From contig NZ_QFFM01000014.1 of assembly GCF_003129905.1 (NCBI RefSeq), forward strand, positions 34,185 through 98,184: a DNA stretch of 64,000 bases. The letters run 5' to 3'. Below are positions 21,160 to 29,400 of the stretch, one piece after another. The DNA comes from Bifidobacterium callitrichidarum (GTDB taxonomy: Bacteria; Actinomycetota; Actinomycetes; Actinomycetales; Bifidobacteriaceae). Under the pieces are notes generated by a model. The model ran no database searches and was not told where the DNA came from. It saw nothing but the letters and a program-made list of their open reading frames with translations. Numbering within the stretch: position 1 is the stretch's first letter; the number at the start of each line of letters is the position of its first letter. The translations under genes were made by a program, and so were the position numbers.

Positions 21160-22275
21160 TCATATCATTCGTCCACTGACGTCCGTCGCCCGTTCGAAGA
21201 ACGGATTCATGGTGACCATGGGGACTCCAGCCTCGAACAGCTTGCGGATGAGTGGCGTCTGCTGCACGGCCTCGTCGTAATTGGTCCGGATGATCGTCGA
21301 TACGCCTGCCTTACGCAAGCCCGCTTCTCGCTCCTGTTCGGCGTTCACCACCTGTTGGATGTTCCGGCGGTTGGTCATTGCCGGGTCGACGTATTTGGCG
21401 GTGCCGTCGAACTCCAGCGCGATGATGCGCCCCGCGGGCGTGTGCCAGACGAAATCCACCCGATACTCCCTCCATGGGGCATCCGGGTTCATGAATACAT
21501 GCTGCAGATCGGGAACCGCGAACCCGGCTTCGATGATGACGGCGCGGCATAAGGATTCGCCGCCGTTCTCGCTGAGCGGATTCATATAATGCACAAGCCT
21601 CAACACGCGACTGCAATCCATTCGTGATTGGTCGCAAACCTCGATGATTTGTTCGGCGGTGATGAGATGTTTACGTGCCGCGGAATCGAACATGGGCAAG
21701 GCCTGCATGAATGAGAACTGCAATCCGCAGTCGACCAGGGTCTGCGCAGGGGAAGTTATCGGCACGATATTGGTGATTTCCGGCTTTCTTCCGCCAATCG
21801 TTATGTTTGCTATTCGAGGTGATTCCGGCGGTAGCGCAAGGAATAGTGTGTTGATCCCGCTGCCGGTGCGGTAATGCAGCATGGTTGTGACTGACGTCGT
21901 TGAAGCGCTGATGCGTTGTATGCCTTGGTATGTGCGTGCGGATGTCCCGGTTTGTTGTGTGACGAATACGGCATTGTCGCGATGAAGGCTCCAGCTGTAG
22001 TCCAATTGCAGGATCGCCGCCGCGCTGAGGCCCGCAAACACCCGGTTGGGGAATTGCAGGGAAAGTGTTCGAATGATATGCCGCGATTGCTCCGCTGCAT
22101 TCAACGACTTCCAGTAATCGGTGCGTGCGTAGGCGTTGCGGAACGTTCGGGTCACATAGCCATTGCGAACTCGTACGAGGACGGCTTGGCGCAAGGTATT
22201 GGTCGGCGGATAGAAGCAACGTAGGTTACGCTCGGCGTCGCTGATGAGCTGGTCAAGGACATGATGGGTTCTCAT
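21160..22275 (-). CDS. AbiEi/DUF559-like protein with predicted nuclease fold
   Basis: A protein of 371 residues from ATG 22275, or 383 from TTG 22311. The N-terminal part resembles AbiEi-type antitoxin/transcriptional regulators. The C-terminal part has YRVDFVWHTPAGRIIALEFDG followed by KY and an RNIQQVVNAEQERE helix, in the style of Vsr/DUF559 nucleases (D, E, K positions). Base use is more AT-rich than neighbouring genes. The gene stands alone between two pairs of palindromic repeats. Function is unknown; a DNA-acting or defence role is a possibility. Confidence 0.65.
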   Translation of the reverse strand: MRTHHVLDQLISDAERNLRCFYPPTNTLRQAVLVRVRNGYVTRTFRNAYARTDYWKSLNAAEQSRHIIRTLSLQFPNRVFAGLSAAAILQLDYSWSLHRDNAVFVTQQTGTSARTYQGIQRISASTTSVTTMLHYRTGSGINTLFLALPPESPRIANITIGGRKPEITNIVPITSPAQTLVDCGLQFSFMQALPMFDSAARKHLITAEQIIEVCDQSRMDCSRVLRLVHYMNPLSENGGESLCRAVIIEAGFAVPDLQHVFMNPDAPWREYRVDFVWHTPAGRIIALEFDGTAKYVDPAMTNRRNIQQVVNAEQEREAGLRKAGVSTIIRTNYDEAVQQTPLIRKLFEAGVPMVTMNPFFERATDVSGRMI

Positions 22276-22479
22276 GACGTCATGGTCAGGTGAAATGTGT
22301 GTGCTTGGCAAGGTGGAACGGGGTATGTGGTTCCAACTTCGGTTGGCCGCATGGTGCTGTTGGTGGCCCGGTTGTGACCGTGCGATGGTATGAAACCGTG
22401 TTCGGTTGCTGGGGCATTGCGGGTCTGACGGAGTTGTGTGGGCGCTGAATGGTGTTGGTGGTCTGCGATTCGATTTTGA

Positions 22480-22593
22480 ATCCTCACTATGTATGCGGCT
22501 GAACCAAGCACCCGCGTACTTAGTGAGGATTCGGGGGTCTTAACCCTCACTAAGTACGCGGGTGCTTCGTTGGGGCGCATACATAGTGAGAGT
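22480..22593. repeat. Pair of 51-bp palindromic repeats (units 3 and 4)
   Basis: Unit 3 (22480-22530) and unit 4 (22543-22593) have the same size, spacing and arm sequence as units 1 and 2, including the asymmetric AAGTA/ATGTA positions. In this pair the ATGTA and AAGTA arms are swapped in unit 3. The two pairs bracket the AbiEi-like gene at a distance of about 150-200 bp on each side. Confidence 0.85.
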
Positions 22594-22660
22594 TGAGGCG
22601 TGTGCGGCGGGCGGGCATGCGTCGGGGTGGATGTGCAATAGCGCGTCGGGCCGGCGACTT

Positions 22661-22806
22661 GTGGCCCGCCCGTCAGGTTGCCGCACGATGGGCGTGTACT
22701 GACATATGCGAGTCCGACCCGTGGCGCCGGTCGCGCCCCCGTGGCCCGCTGAGGCTGCCGCATGATGAGGATGTGCCCGGCCCGTGCGAGCCTGACCCGT
22801 GGCGCC
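22661..22806. repeat. Imperfect tandem duplication in a gene-free stretch
   Basis: Two related segments, 22661-22728 and 22741-22806, both start GTGGCCCGC and end GACCCGTGGCGCC and share GTTGCCGCA/GCTGCCGCA in between, at a period of about 80 bp. The stretch 22312-22860 holds no gene besides these repeats and the palindromic pair. Confidence 0.6.
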
Positions 22807-22860
22807 AATATGCGGTCCCGGCGAATTCAGCTGTCTCCCGTCGGAACCGTCATCGACGTG

Positions 22861-23391
22861 TCAGGCCGAAAGGAACGCCTGATACTGCTTGGCGGTCTCC
22901 GCCAGCGCCTCGTCGGAAAGCTCCATCGCGCCGAAGACCACGAACGGCTCGCGCCAAGCGGCATGCACGTAGCGGGCCATCATGCGGTATGGCGAGAGCA
23001 CTTCGCGCATCGTGGCGCCGTTGTCTTCCGGCTGGTATTCGCTTTCCGGGCCGCCTGCGGTGGTGGCCACTGTGATTTCCTTGCCTTCGAGCGCCTTGCC
23101 GTCCGGTCCGTATGCCCAGCCGAAGGCCAGCACCTGGTCCTCCCATTCCTTGAGCAGGGCGGGGGATGAGTACCAGTAGAGCGGGAACTGCAACACGATA
23201 CGGTCGTGCGATTCGATGAGCTGTTGCTCGGCTACGACGTCGATTTTGCCGTCCGGATACAGCGCGTATTCGTCGCGCACGGTGATCGTTGTATCGTCGT
23301 CAACGGGTAGATTCTGCGCCGCGGCCATCAACGCCGCGTTGGCGCGGGACCTGCTCATATCCGGGTGAAATACCAGTACCAAAGTCTTCAT
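22861..23391 (-). CDS. Flavodoxin-fold NAD(P)H oxidoreductase (KefF/MdaB type), copy 1
   Basis: A 176-residue quinone reductase-like flavoprotein. The start MKTLVLVFHPDMSRSRANAAL is the FMN/FAD phosphate-binding loop of this family. FPLYWYSSPALLKEWEDQV and the glycine motif ATTAGGPESEY follow in the usual order. The ATG at 23391 follows AAAGGT. It is a close paralogue of the protein at 25471. Two-electron reduction of quinones or electrophiles is the expected chemistry. Confidence 0.85.
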   Translation of the reverse strand: MKTLVLVFHPDMSRSRANAALMAAAQNLPVDDDTTITVRDEYALYPDGKIDVVAEQQLIESHDRIVLQFPLYWYSSPALLKEWEDQVLAFGWAYGPDGKALEGKEITVATTAGGPESEYQPEDNGATMREVLSPYRMMARYVHAAWREPFVVFGAMELSDEALAETAKQYQAFLSA

Positions 23392-23581
23392 GGGGGACCT
23401 TTCTGCCGTGTGGGTTGCGGATGCCGAGGGTGCGGCAACGTTGCCGTTCTTATCGTACTGCCATCGATGCGCCGTTCCGTGCAACCGTATGCAACCGTGC
23501 GCAGCCGCGACTGTCGGTCATGCGGTCCGGTATGTGGCCGGCAATATGGACGTTGCCGGGCTGCGGATTAGCGTGGGGCCC

Positions 23582-24367
23582 ATGGTCGTATGGGATTCCG
23601 CGCAATACCTGCGCTTCAAAAACGAACGCACACAACCCTCGCGTGATCTGGCGATGCAGTTGCCACCCGATGACGGCAGCGTCAAGCGTGTGCTGGATAT
23701 CGGTTGCGGTCCGGGCAACAGCACCGCGGTTCTGCGCGATCGTTATCCGCATGCGGAGGTTCTCGGTGTCGATAATTCGCCGGAGATGATCGATGCCGCA
23801 CGCAAGGCCCATCCCGATATCGACTTCGCGCTATGTGACGTGTCGAAACCGGCCGAGCTTGCCGCGCTGCCCGATGACTTCGATGTGGTATTCTCCAACG
23901 CCTGCATCCAATGGGTGCCGGATCATGGACGATTGATTCCGGAACTGCTTGCACGGCTCAGACAAGGCGGCGTGCTGGCGGTGCAGACCCCGATGAACTA
24001 CGAGGAGCCGATTCACCGCATCATCGCTGAAATCGTGCATTCGCCGGAATACGCGGATCGGCTGCCGCAACAGCGCGAGTTCTATAACCTCACACCGCCC
24101 GAATACTGGGAACTGTTGCATGCCGCCGCCGCGAGCTTCCGCATCTGGAAGATCACGTACATGCATACGTTGCCCTCGCACGAGGCCATCATGGACTGGT
24201 ACCGCGGCACGGGTCTGCGTCCGTACCTGCAGGCATTGCCGGATGACGAGGCCCGTAAGGCATTCGAATCCAAGGTCTTCGCGAAAGTGTGCGAAGCGTA
24301 TCCGACCCAGTCGGACGGCAGCATCATCTTCCCGTTCCCACGGTTCTTCTTCACTGCGGTGAAGTGA
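23582..24367 (+). CDS. tam: Trans-aconitate 2-methyltransferase-like SAM methyltransferase
   Basis: A 261-residue class I methyltransferase. Motif I is VLDIGCGPGNST, followed by EVLGVDNSPEMI, and FSNACIQWVPDH corresponds to the family signature NASLQWLPDH. Later segments LAVQTPMNYEEP and SHEAIMDWYRGTGLRPYLQ follow the E. coli Tam pattern nearly to the end. The ATG at 23582 gives the family length; the frame is open upstream without homologous sequence. It would methylate trans-aconitate to a monoester. Confidence 0.85.
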   Translation: MVVWDSAQYLRFKNERTQPSRDLAMQLPPDDGSVKRVLDIGCGPGNSTAVLRDRYPHAEVLGVDNSPEMIDAARKAHPDIDFALCDVSKPAELAALPDDFDVVFSNACIQWVPDHGRLIPELLARLRQGGVLAVQTPMNYEEPIHRIIAEIVHSPEYADRLPQQREFYNLTPPEYWELLHAAAASFRIWKITYMHTLPSHEAIMDWYRGTGLRPYLQALPDDEARKAFESKVFAKVCEAYPTQSDGSIIFPFPRFFFTAVK

Positions 24368-24436
24368 GCCAAGCGTTGCCGGGTGCCGATAAGGGTTAAG
24401 ACTCTTGGCGAGTATTCACGGAGAGAGGAGAGATGG

Positions 24437-25408
24437 ATGATTGCATCGCATCACAATCGAGTGGTGATAGTCGGTACCGGCAGCGTTGGTTCGGCAGTGG
24501 CCAGTGCCATTGTGGAGCAGGGGTTATGCAACGAGTTGGTGCTGATCAACCACAATCCGGACAAGGCGAAGGGCTTGGCCATGGATCTGGCCGATGGATC
24601 TGAATTCCTCGGCCGGTTCATCACTATTCGTCAGGGTGATTGGAAAGACTGTGCCAACGCTGACGTGGTGGTTATCGCCGCTGGTCCGAAGCCAAAGCCG
24701 GGCGAGACTCGTATGCAGGAGCTGGGTGCGGCTATCGACATCGTGGATCCGATACTGAGACACATGACGGATTCCGGTTTTGATGGCATCCTGATTATGG
24801 TGTCGAATCCGGTTGACGTGCTGAGCTGGTTCGCGTGGCGAAGGACCGGCTTGCCACGTGCGCAGGTATTCGGGTCGGGTGCCGCACTTGACACTTCCCG
24901 TATGAAAGCGATTATCGGTGCGACCACGCATCTGGATCCACGACTGGTATCAGGATATGTGATTGGCGAGCATGGTGACTCACAATTCGTGCCTTGGTCC
25001 ACGGTCTCATTCATCGGCAAATCGTTCGCGCAGTATCTGGAAGACAATCGGGATCGGTACCCGGGAGTCACGCTTGTCGGTATCGAAGAGCAGACCCGCC
25101 GGCGAGGCCTTGATATCAAGGGGCTGCGAGGTGGGACCAGCTATGGTATTGCCGCCACCGTCGCCGGTCTGATTCGAACGATTCTGTGGAATGAACGCAG
25201 CGTAGTGTCGGTATCCACGCTGATCGATGGTGAATACGAATACGGTGAACGGGATGTATTCCTCTCGCTGCCGGTCGCGCTTGATGGCAGCGGCGTGGGG
25301 GATTTCGTCGACCTTCATCTGAGCGATGAGGAACTGGCGAAATTCCACGCTTCCGCTGACGTGGTTCGGAAACATTGCGCTCAAATTGCTGATCGATTGG
25401 AGACCTGA
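24437..25408 (+). CDS. ldh: L-lactate dehydrogenase
   Basis: A 323-residue NAD-dependent enzyme converting pyruvate and NADH to L-lactate. The Rossmann loop GTGSVGSA, the VSNPVDVLSW segment, and the catalytic histidine in GEHGDS are present. An SD GAGAGGAGAGA precedes the start; ATG at 24437 is in frame. Bifidobacteria make lactate as the main fermentation product along with acetate. Such strains often have two ldh genes, and codon use here is less GC-rich than neighbours, so this may be the secondary copy. Confidence 0.88.
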   Translation: MIASHHNRVVIVGTGSVGSAVASAIVEQGLCNELVLINHNPDKAKGLAMDLADGSEFLGRFITIRQGDWKDCANADVVVIAAGPKPKPGETRMQELGAAIDIVDPILRHMTDSGFDGILIMVSNPVDVLSWFAWRRTGLPRAQVFGSGAALDTSRMKAIIGATTHLDPRLVSGYVIGEHGDSQFVPWSTVSFIGKSFAQYLEDNRDRYPGVTLVGIEEQTRRRGLDIKGLRGGTSYGIAATVAGLIRTILWNERSVVSVSTLIDGEYEYGERDVFLSLPVALDGSGVGDFVDLHLSDEELAKFHASADVVRKHCAQIADRLET

Positions 25409-25418
25409 ATATGAAAAA

Positions 25419-25446
25419 ACGGCTCCTTCGTGGTGGAAGGAGCCGT
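25419..25446 (-). terminator. Intrinsic terminator for the oxidoreductase at 25471
   Basis: ACGGCTCCTTC and GAAGGAGCCGT form a perfect 11-bp stem with a 6-base loop. On the minus strand it is followed directly by six T residues, so it terminates the leftward gene. Confidence 0.85.
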
Positions 25447-25470
25447 AAATGCGCGGAGGAAAACCTGAGA

Positions 25471-25992
25471 CTACTTGGTCAGGTAGTCCTTGTAGTTCTT
25501 GACGGCCTCGGCCAGCGCCTCATCGGAGATGCCGAAGGAGCCGAAGGTCACGAACGGCTTGATCCAGGTGGCGTTGATGTGGTTGGCAGTGCCCTGGAAC
25601 GGCACGAGCACCTGCTCGATCTTGAACTTGTTGTCGCCTTCCGGCTGGTACTTGGACTCCGGGGAACCGGTGGAGACGGCCACGCCGAACTCCTTGCCCT
25701 CGAAGGCGTGGCCTTCGGAGCCGTATGCCCAGCCGTGCTCCAGCACGTCGTCCTCCCAGGTCTTGAGCAGGGCGGGGGAGGAGAACCAGTACAGCGGGAA
25801 CTGGAACACCACGCGGTCGGCGGCCTCGACGGCGGCCTGCTCGGCCTTGACGTCGATCTTGCCGTCCGGGTAGAGCGCGTACTCGTCGCGCACGGTCACA
25901 TTCTCCAGGCCCTCGGCGGCCTTGGCCAGAGCGGCGTTGACGTGGGACTGGCCCTTCAGGGACGGGTGGAATACAAGCACCAGAGTCTTCAT
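25471..25992 (-). CDS. Flavodoxin-fold NAD(P)H oxidoreductase (KefF/MdaB type), copy 2
   Basis: A 173-residue paralogue of the protein at 22861. It shares MKTLVLVFHPSLKGQS, VRDEYALYPDGKID, QFPLYWFSSPALLKTWEDDV and the C-terminal pattern SDEALAEAVKNYKDYL. An SD AAGGAGAAG precedes the ATG. The strongly biased GC-rich codons, unlike those of copy 1, suggest high expression. A good terminator follows. It probably reduces quinones or flavins with NAD(P)H. Confidence 0.85.
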   Translation of the reverse strand: MKTLVLVFHPSLKGQSHVNAALAKAAEGLENVTVRDEYALYPDGKIDVKAEQAAVEAADRVVFQFPLYWFSSPALLKTWEDDVLEHGWAYGSEGHAFEGKEFGVAVSTGSPESKYQPEGDNKFKIEQVLVPFQGTANHINATWIKPFVTFGSFGISDEALAEAVKNYKDYLTK

Positions 25993-26113
25993 GTTGCTTC
26001 TCCTTAATCAGAGTAAGTGTGCATATGGTTCGCGCAGCAATATCGCAAGCCGATATATCTCAAAATGAACTATATATGCAGCCGTGTAGCAAAAGGCGGG
26101 CGGCGTGTCATAT

Positions 26114-27097
26114 TCATCTCATAGCTGACGAATCGCGGTGTGCATATTGCTTGCGATATGCGCCGGGGGAGAGCGTGAAATGCTCGCGGAAACGCTTGCC
26201 GAAGTAGCTGGCGTTGGTGAAACCGCAGGTGCGGGCGATATGGGCGATGCTGTCATCGTCGGAGGCAAGCTTTGAGGCCGCCTGCCTCAGGCGGTACGAC
26301 AGCAGATAGTCCACGGGGCTGCTGCCGGTATGGGTTTTGAAGAGACGGTAGCATTCCGTCCTGCTGACCGAAGCGCTCGCCGCGATGTCATTCAGGTCGA
26401 TCGGCTCACCGTAATGCTGCTGGATGAACACGAGCATGACTCGCATACGTTGTTCGCGGCGCTGTTCGACGCTCGGCGCTTCCGGGACGTTCCTCGTGGA
26501 CAGTGTGCGGAGCAATTCCTTCCATAGTGTGGCCATATGCGTCATGTAGTCCAATGCCCGCATGGGGTCGTGCCGACCGACCGCAGTGAGCGTCCGAATC
26601 TCCCCGAGCATGGCGGCGTCCCGTTCGGCGGTGAGTTTCAACCCCGCGAACGGCTTGTTGGCCACCGGCAACACATGGTCGAGATAGATGGTCCCGGCCG
26701 GCTGCCCCGAGAAGAACAGGGGAGAGACGGTCAGACAGCTCATCACGGCCCCCGGCGTGGGATTATCCGCCGAGTGCAGCATTTTGGAGTTGACGAAGAC
26801 GCCGTCGCCCTGCCGCAGCCGGATCGTATTCGAGGCGCCGTGCAGGTGATAATCGCACGAGCCCTTCAGCATGAAGGCGAATTCGAAATCCGTGTGCCAG
26901 TGGACGTTGATCTCGTGACCGATGAGCGTATCGAAGTAGTCCATGCAGAAATGAATCGGTATGGATGGGTCGTCGTAGTGGATGTCTTCCGAATAATCGT
27001 CATTGACGGGGACCGCTTTATTCAGCGCGTCGCCCGCATGTCTTGCGATGGGCGGCATGGCATATGGCGAGGATGCTGATGTGAGTTCGGCTGGCAT
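26114..27097 (-). CDS. AraC-family regulator with cupin sensor
   Basis: A 327-residue transcription factor. Residues about 60-160 form a cupin-like effector domain (INVHWHTDFEFAFMLKGSCDYHL). The last 100 residues are the double HTH of AraC: DLNDIAASASVSRTECYRLFK and DSIAHIARTCGFTNASYFGKRFREHFTLSPGAYRKQ. The SD AAGGAGTCAACC precedes the ATG. The gene is divergent from the DUF1349 gene at 27323 with a 225-bp gap, so control of that gene, itself, or the oxidoreductase downstream is possible. Confidence 0.88.
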   Translation of the reverse strand: MPAELTSASSPYAMPPIARHAGDALNKAVPVNDDYSEDIHYDDPSIPIHFCMDYFDTLIGHEINVHWHTDFEFAFMLKGSCDYHLHGASNTIRLRQGDGVFVNSKMLHSADNPTPGAVMSCLTVSPLFFSGQPAGTIYLDHVLPVANKPFAGLKLTAERDAAMLGEIRTLTAVGRHDPMRALDYMTHMATLWKELLRTLSTRNVPEAPSVEQRREQRMRVMLVFIQQHYGEPIDLNDIAASASVSRTECYRLFKTHTGSSPVDYLLSYRLRQAASKLASDDDSIAHIARTCGFTNASYFGKRFREHFTLSPGAYRKQYAHRDSSAMR

Positions 27098-27322
27098 GGT
27101 TGACTCCTTGCCTATCGCAACGATTGTGGAAATATAGTTGCATATTCTGATTCAATAATAGCGAAAACAGGCCATTGCTCTGGCGCTGGTGAATTGGTTC
27201 TGGAATTAATCTCATAGTACGCATGGCTCAGTAAAGCCATGTTCGCACAACCGGACCCCGTACCTGTACAACGGCTGCATCCCGACAAAGGACTACGGGC
27301 GAGACGACCGAAGGAGACGATC

Positions 27323-27880
27323 ATGTTGCAGGGAGACTGCACTTTCGAAATCAAGGACAACATGCTGATCATGGAAGCGGAGCCAGGCAGGGACTACTTC
27401 GCCAATCCCGTCAGCGGAGAGATTAAGGCGGACGCCGCGTTCGCGTATACGACGATCGAGGGCGATTTCACCTGCCGCGCCAAAGTGCAGTTGGAGCACA
27501 AAAGTCAGTTCGATGGCGCCGGTCTGTTCGCCTTCCAGGACGACACCCACTGGGTGAAGGCCTGCTTCGAACAAGGTGACTACGGATTCAAGTCGGTGGT
27601 CACGGTGATGACAAACGATCATTCCGATGACGGGTATGGCGTGACCATCCCCGGCGATTCTATTTGGCTCCAGCTGGCCCGCACCGGCGACGTGTTCTCC
27701 ATCCACTACTCGTATGACGGCGACTTCTACTACATGTCCCGCCTGGCACGCATGCCGTTCGCCAGGACGCTCCAAGTGGGATTCGAGGCGCAGTCGCCTA
27801 CCGGCGAGGGCGGCAAGCGATACTTCACCGATTTCACCATCGTGCGTGAGGGACTGAAGGATTCGCGCGCAGGGCAGTGA
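27323..27880 (+). CDS. DUF1349 family protein (beta-sandwich)
   Basis: A 185-residue protein of the DUF1349 type, a concanavalin-like beta-sandwich. Segments DYFANPVSGEIKADAAF, LFAFQDDTHWVKACFEQGDYGFKSVVTV and the end EGGKRYFTDFTIVREGL are family hallmarks. The ATG at 27323 follows GAAGGAGACG. Relatives are sometimes annotated as regulation-of-enolase proteins, but a carbohydrate-binding role is equally possible. No signal peptide is present, so it is cytoplasmic. Confidence 0.8.
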   Translation: MLQGDCTFEIKDNMLIMEAEPGRDYFANPVSGEIKADAAFAYTTIEGDFTCRAKVQLEHKSQFDGAGLFAFQDDTHWVKACFEQGDYGFKSVVTVMTNDHSDDGYGVTIPGDSIWLQLARTGDVFSIHYSYDGDFYYMSRLARMPFARTLQVGFEAQSPTGEGGKRYFTDFTIVREGLKDSRAGQ

Positions 27881-27893
27881 GGCCGGTAGATGC

Positions 27894-28550
27894 TCAGCGC
27901 GCGGCATTGCGGGCGGCGATGCGTTCGCAGAAGCCGGTCTTGTCGGACTCGGTGATCGGGCGTAGCACTCGGGCCGGGTTGCCGACCGCGATCACGCCGG
28001 CTGGGATGTCCTTGGTGACCACTGAACCGGCGCCGATCACCGAACCGCGTCCGATGGTCACGCCGCCGAGCACGGTCACGTGGCCGCCGAGCCAGACACC
28101 GTCCTCGATGACGATCGGCTTGGCCTGGCAGGCGCCGTTCTTGCGCTCCTCGAAGTCGAGCGCATGATTGGTGGCGAACAGGCCCACCATCGGGGCGATC
28201 CAGACGTAGTCGCCCAAAGTGATGGGCGCGTTGTCGAGCATCACGCAGTCGAAGTTGATGTAGGCGTGCGAGCCGATGGTGATGTTGCGGCCCATTTCGC
28301 ACCGGAAGTTCGGCTCGATGAACACGTCCTCGCCCACCGCGGCGAACAGCTGCTCCATGATGGCGCGGCGTTCGGTCTCCTGGTCGTAATCGAGCTGGTT
28401 GTAGGCGCGGAACAGCTTCTTGGCTTCCACGCGCTTGCGTTCGATTTCGGGGTGTGAGTCCTCATAGACTTCGCCGGCCACCATGCGCTGCCATTCGGCA
28501 AGTCCCTCCGGGGTGAGGTCCGCGGTGACGTCGTACGTGTTTACGGTCAT
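27894..28550 (-). CDS. Maltose/galactoside O-acetyltransferase-like enzyme, copy 2
   Basis: A 218-residue Maa-type hexapeptide-repeat acetyltransferase. The N-terminal cap includes MVAGEVYEDSHPEIERKR and RAYNQLDYDQETERR, typical of Maa. The beta-helix follows with ITIGSHAYINFDCVMLDNAPITLGDYVWIAP and the active-site ATNHAL. The SD AAGGAGCG precedes the ATG at 28550. It converges on the DUF1349 gene with only 13 bp between the stops. The acceptor sugar is unknown. Confidence 0.88.
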   Translation of the reverse strand: MTVNTYDVTADLTPEGLAEWQRMVAGEVYEDSHPEIERKRVEAKKLFRAYNQLDYDQETERRAIMEQLFAAVGEDVFIEPNFRCEMGRNITIGSHAYINFDCVMLDNAPITLGDYVWIAPMVGLFATNHALDFEERKNGACQAKPIVIEDGVWLGGHVTVLGGVTIGRGSVIGAGSVVTKDIPAGVIAVGNPARVLRPITESDKTGFCERIAARNAAR

Positions 28551-28822
28551 GATCGCTCCTTTGCTGGGGATTCGTTTGCCGCTGAAACATGATGTGCTGT
28601 CGCCTCGCATATTTCACGGTCTCAGACCATCGTAGTTTCCCTGCAGTTCGCGCGTCGGCCGGGCGGCAGGCGATTGCACCATGATGATTCCAGCTGCTAT
28701 AACGATTATTCCATTACGAGGCTGAGTTGTTGTTGAGGGCGGCTGCATGGGGTGCTGCATGAGGGCCCGCGAATGATGGATGCGAACCGGCATCGAGGTC
28801 GTATCGAATCGTTATGGAAAAA

Positions 28823-28867
28823 GGTCGCTGTGCGAGGCACTGGAAACCAGTGCGCCACACAACGACC
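28823..28867 (-). terminator. Strong terminator after a mini-ORF
   Basis: GGTCGTTGTG pairs with CACAGCGACC, an internal loop follows, then GCACTGG pairs with CCAGTGC around TTT. On the minus strand the stem is followed by TTTTT. It would end a transcript from the mini-ORF at 28893-28955 about 270 bp before the next gene on that strand. Confidence 0.75.
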
Positions 28868-28892
28868 TATGCAAGAAATCTCGCGTTCAACC

Positions 28893-28955
28893 TCACAGGC
28901 GGCACAGGGCAGCAGCGGCAAGGGTGGTGATAGTTGCGATAGTAATGGCGGCCAT
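28893..28955 (-). CDS. 20-residue hydrophobic peptide (mini-ORF)
   Basis: A mini-ORF encodes 20 residues, MAAITIATITTLAAAALCRL, a single hydrophobic stretch. It has a strong SD GGAAGGAAG six bases before ATG and a strong terminator 26 bases after the stop. This complete small expression unit is unlikely to be chance. It could be a type I toxin-like peptide, a small membrane protein, or a leader peptide with attenuator. No known family is recognised. Confidence 0.45.
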   Translation of the reverse strand: MAAITIATITTLAAAALCRL

Positions 28956-29400
28956 AAGAACTTCCTTCCTCTCTTTTCCAATAGCCGGAACCGGATACTA
29001 GTGGGAGGGGTCGAAAAGCAAGCCGAGCATGTTCGATTGTTGGACGGCGGAACGTCGCGTCGGTATTACGGGCGGTGAGGCAATGGCGGATATTGGCATG
29101 GTGTCCCGAAGAATGAACGGTACGACCGCATATCGGTGCGGTATGTCAATGTCGATGATTATGGTCGGCAACTATGTGTTCTATGCGTTGCATGATGACG
29201 ATGGCGCGATTCGCGCTGAAGCCCGCGATCTAACGGGTAAGTAGGCCCAGGGGCGGGCCTTGGCGTACTCGAATCAGCGGGTATGCCGTTTTGTCATATG
29301 CAAATCAACTGCAAATCAACGTTGCGCGATTATTGATGCGTCCGACTATCCGTTCGTCCGTACATCGCGCGTGAGCAAGAGAAAGTCCGGAACACACTAT
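28956..29400. other. 445-bp stretch without a convincing gene
   Basis: The region holds the presumed promoter of the mini-ORF on the left, and AT-richer sequence before the exporter on the right (29280-29400). A weak 53-codon frame from ATG 29083 to 29244 with a poor SD is the only small candidate; its methionine-rich middle does not look like a known protein. Confidence 0.4.

Noticed and set aside
29029..29244. A 71-codon frame before the MFS exporter
   Set aside because: The start lacks a ribosome-binding site, the sequence is methionine-rich and unlike any known protein, and codon use is not that of the genome. Mentioned only as a weak candidate from ATG 29083.
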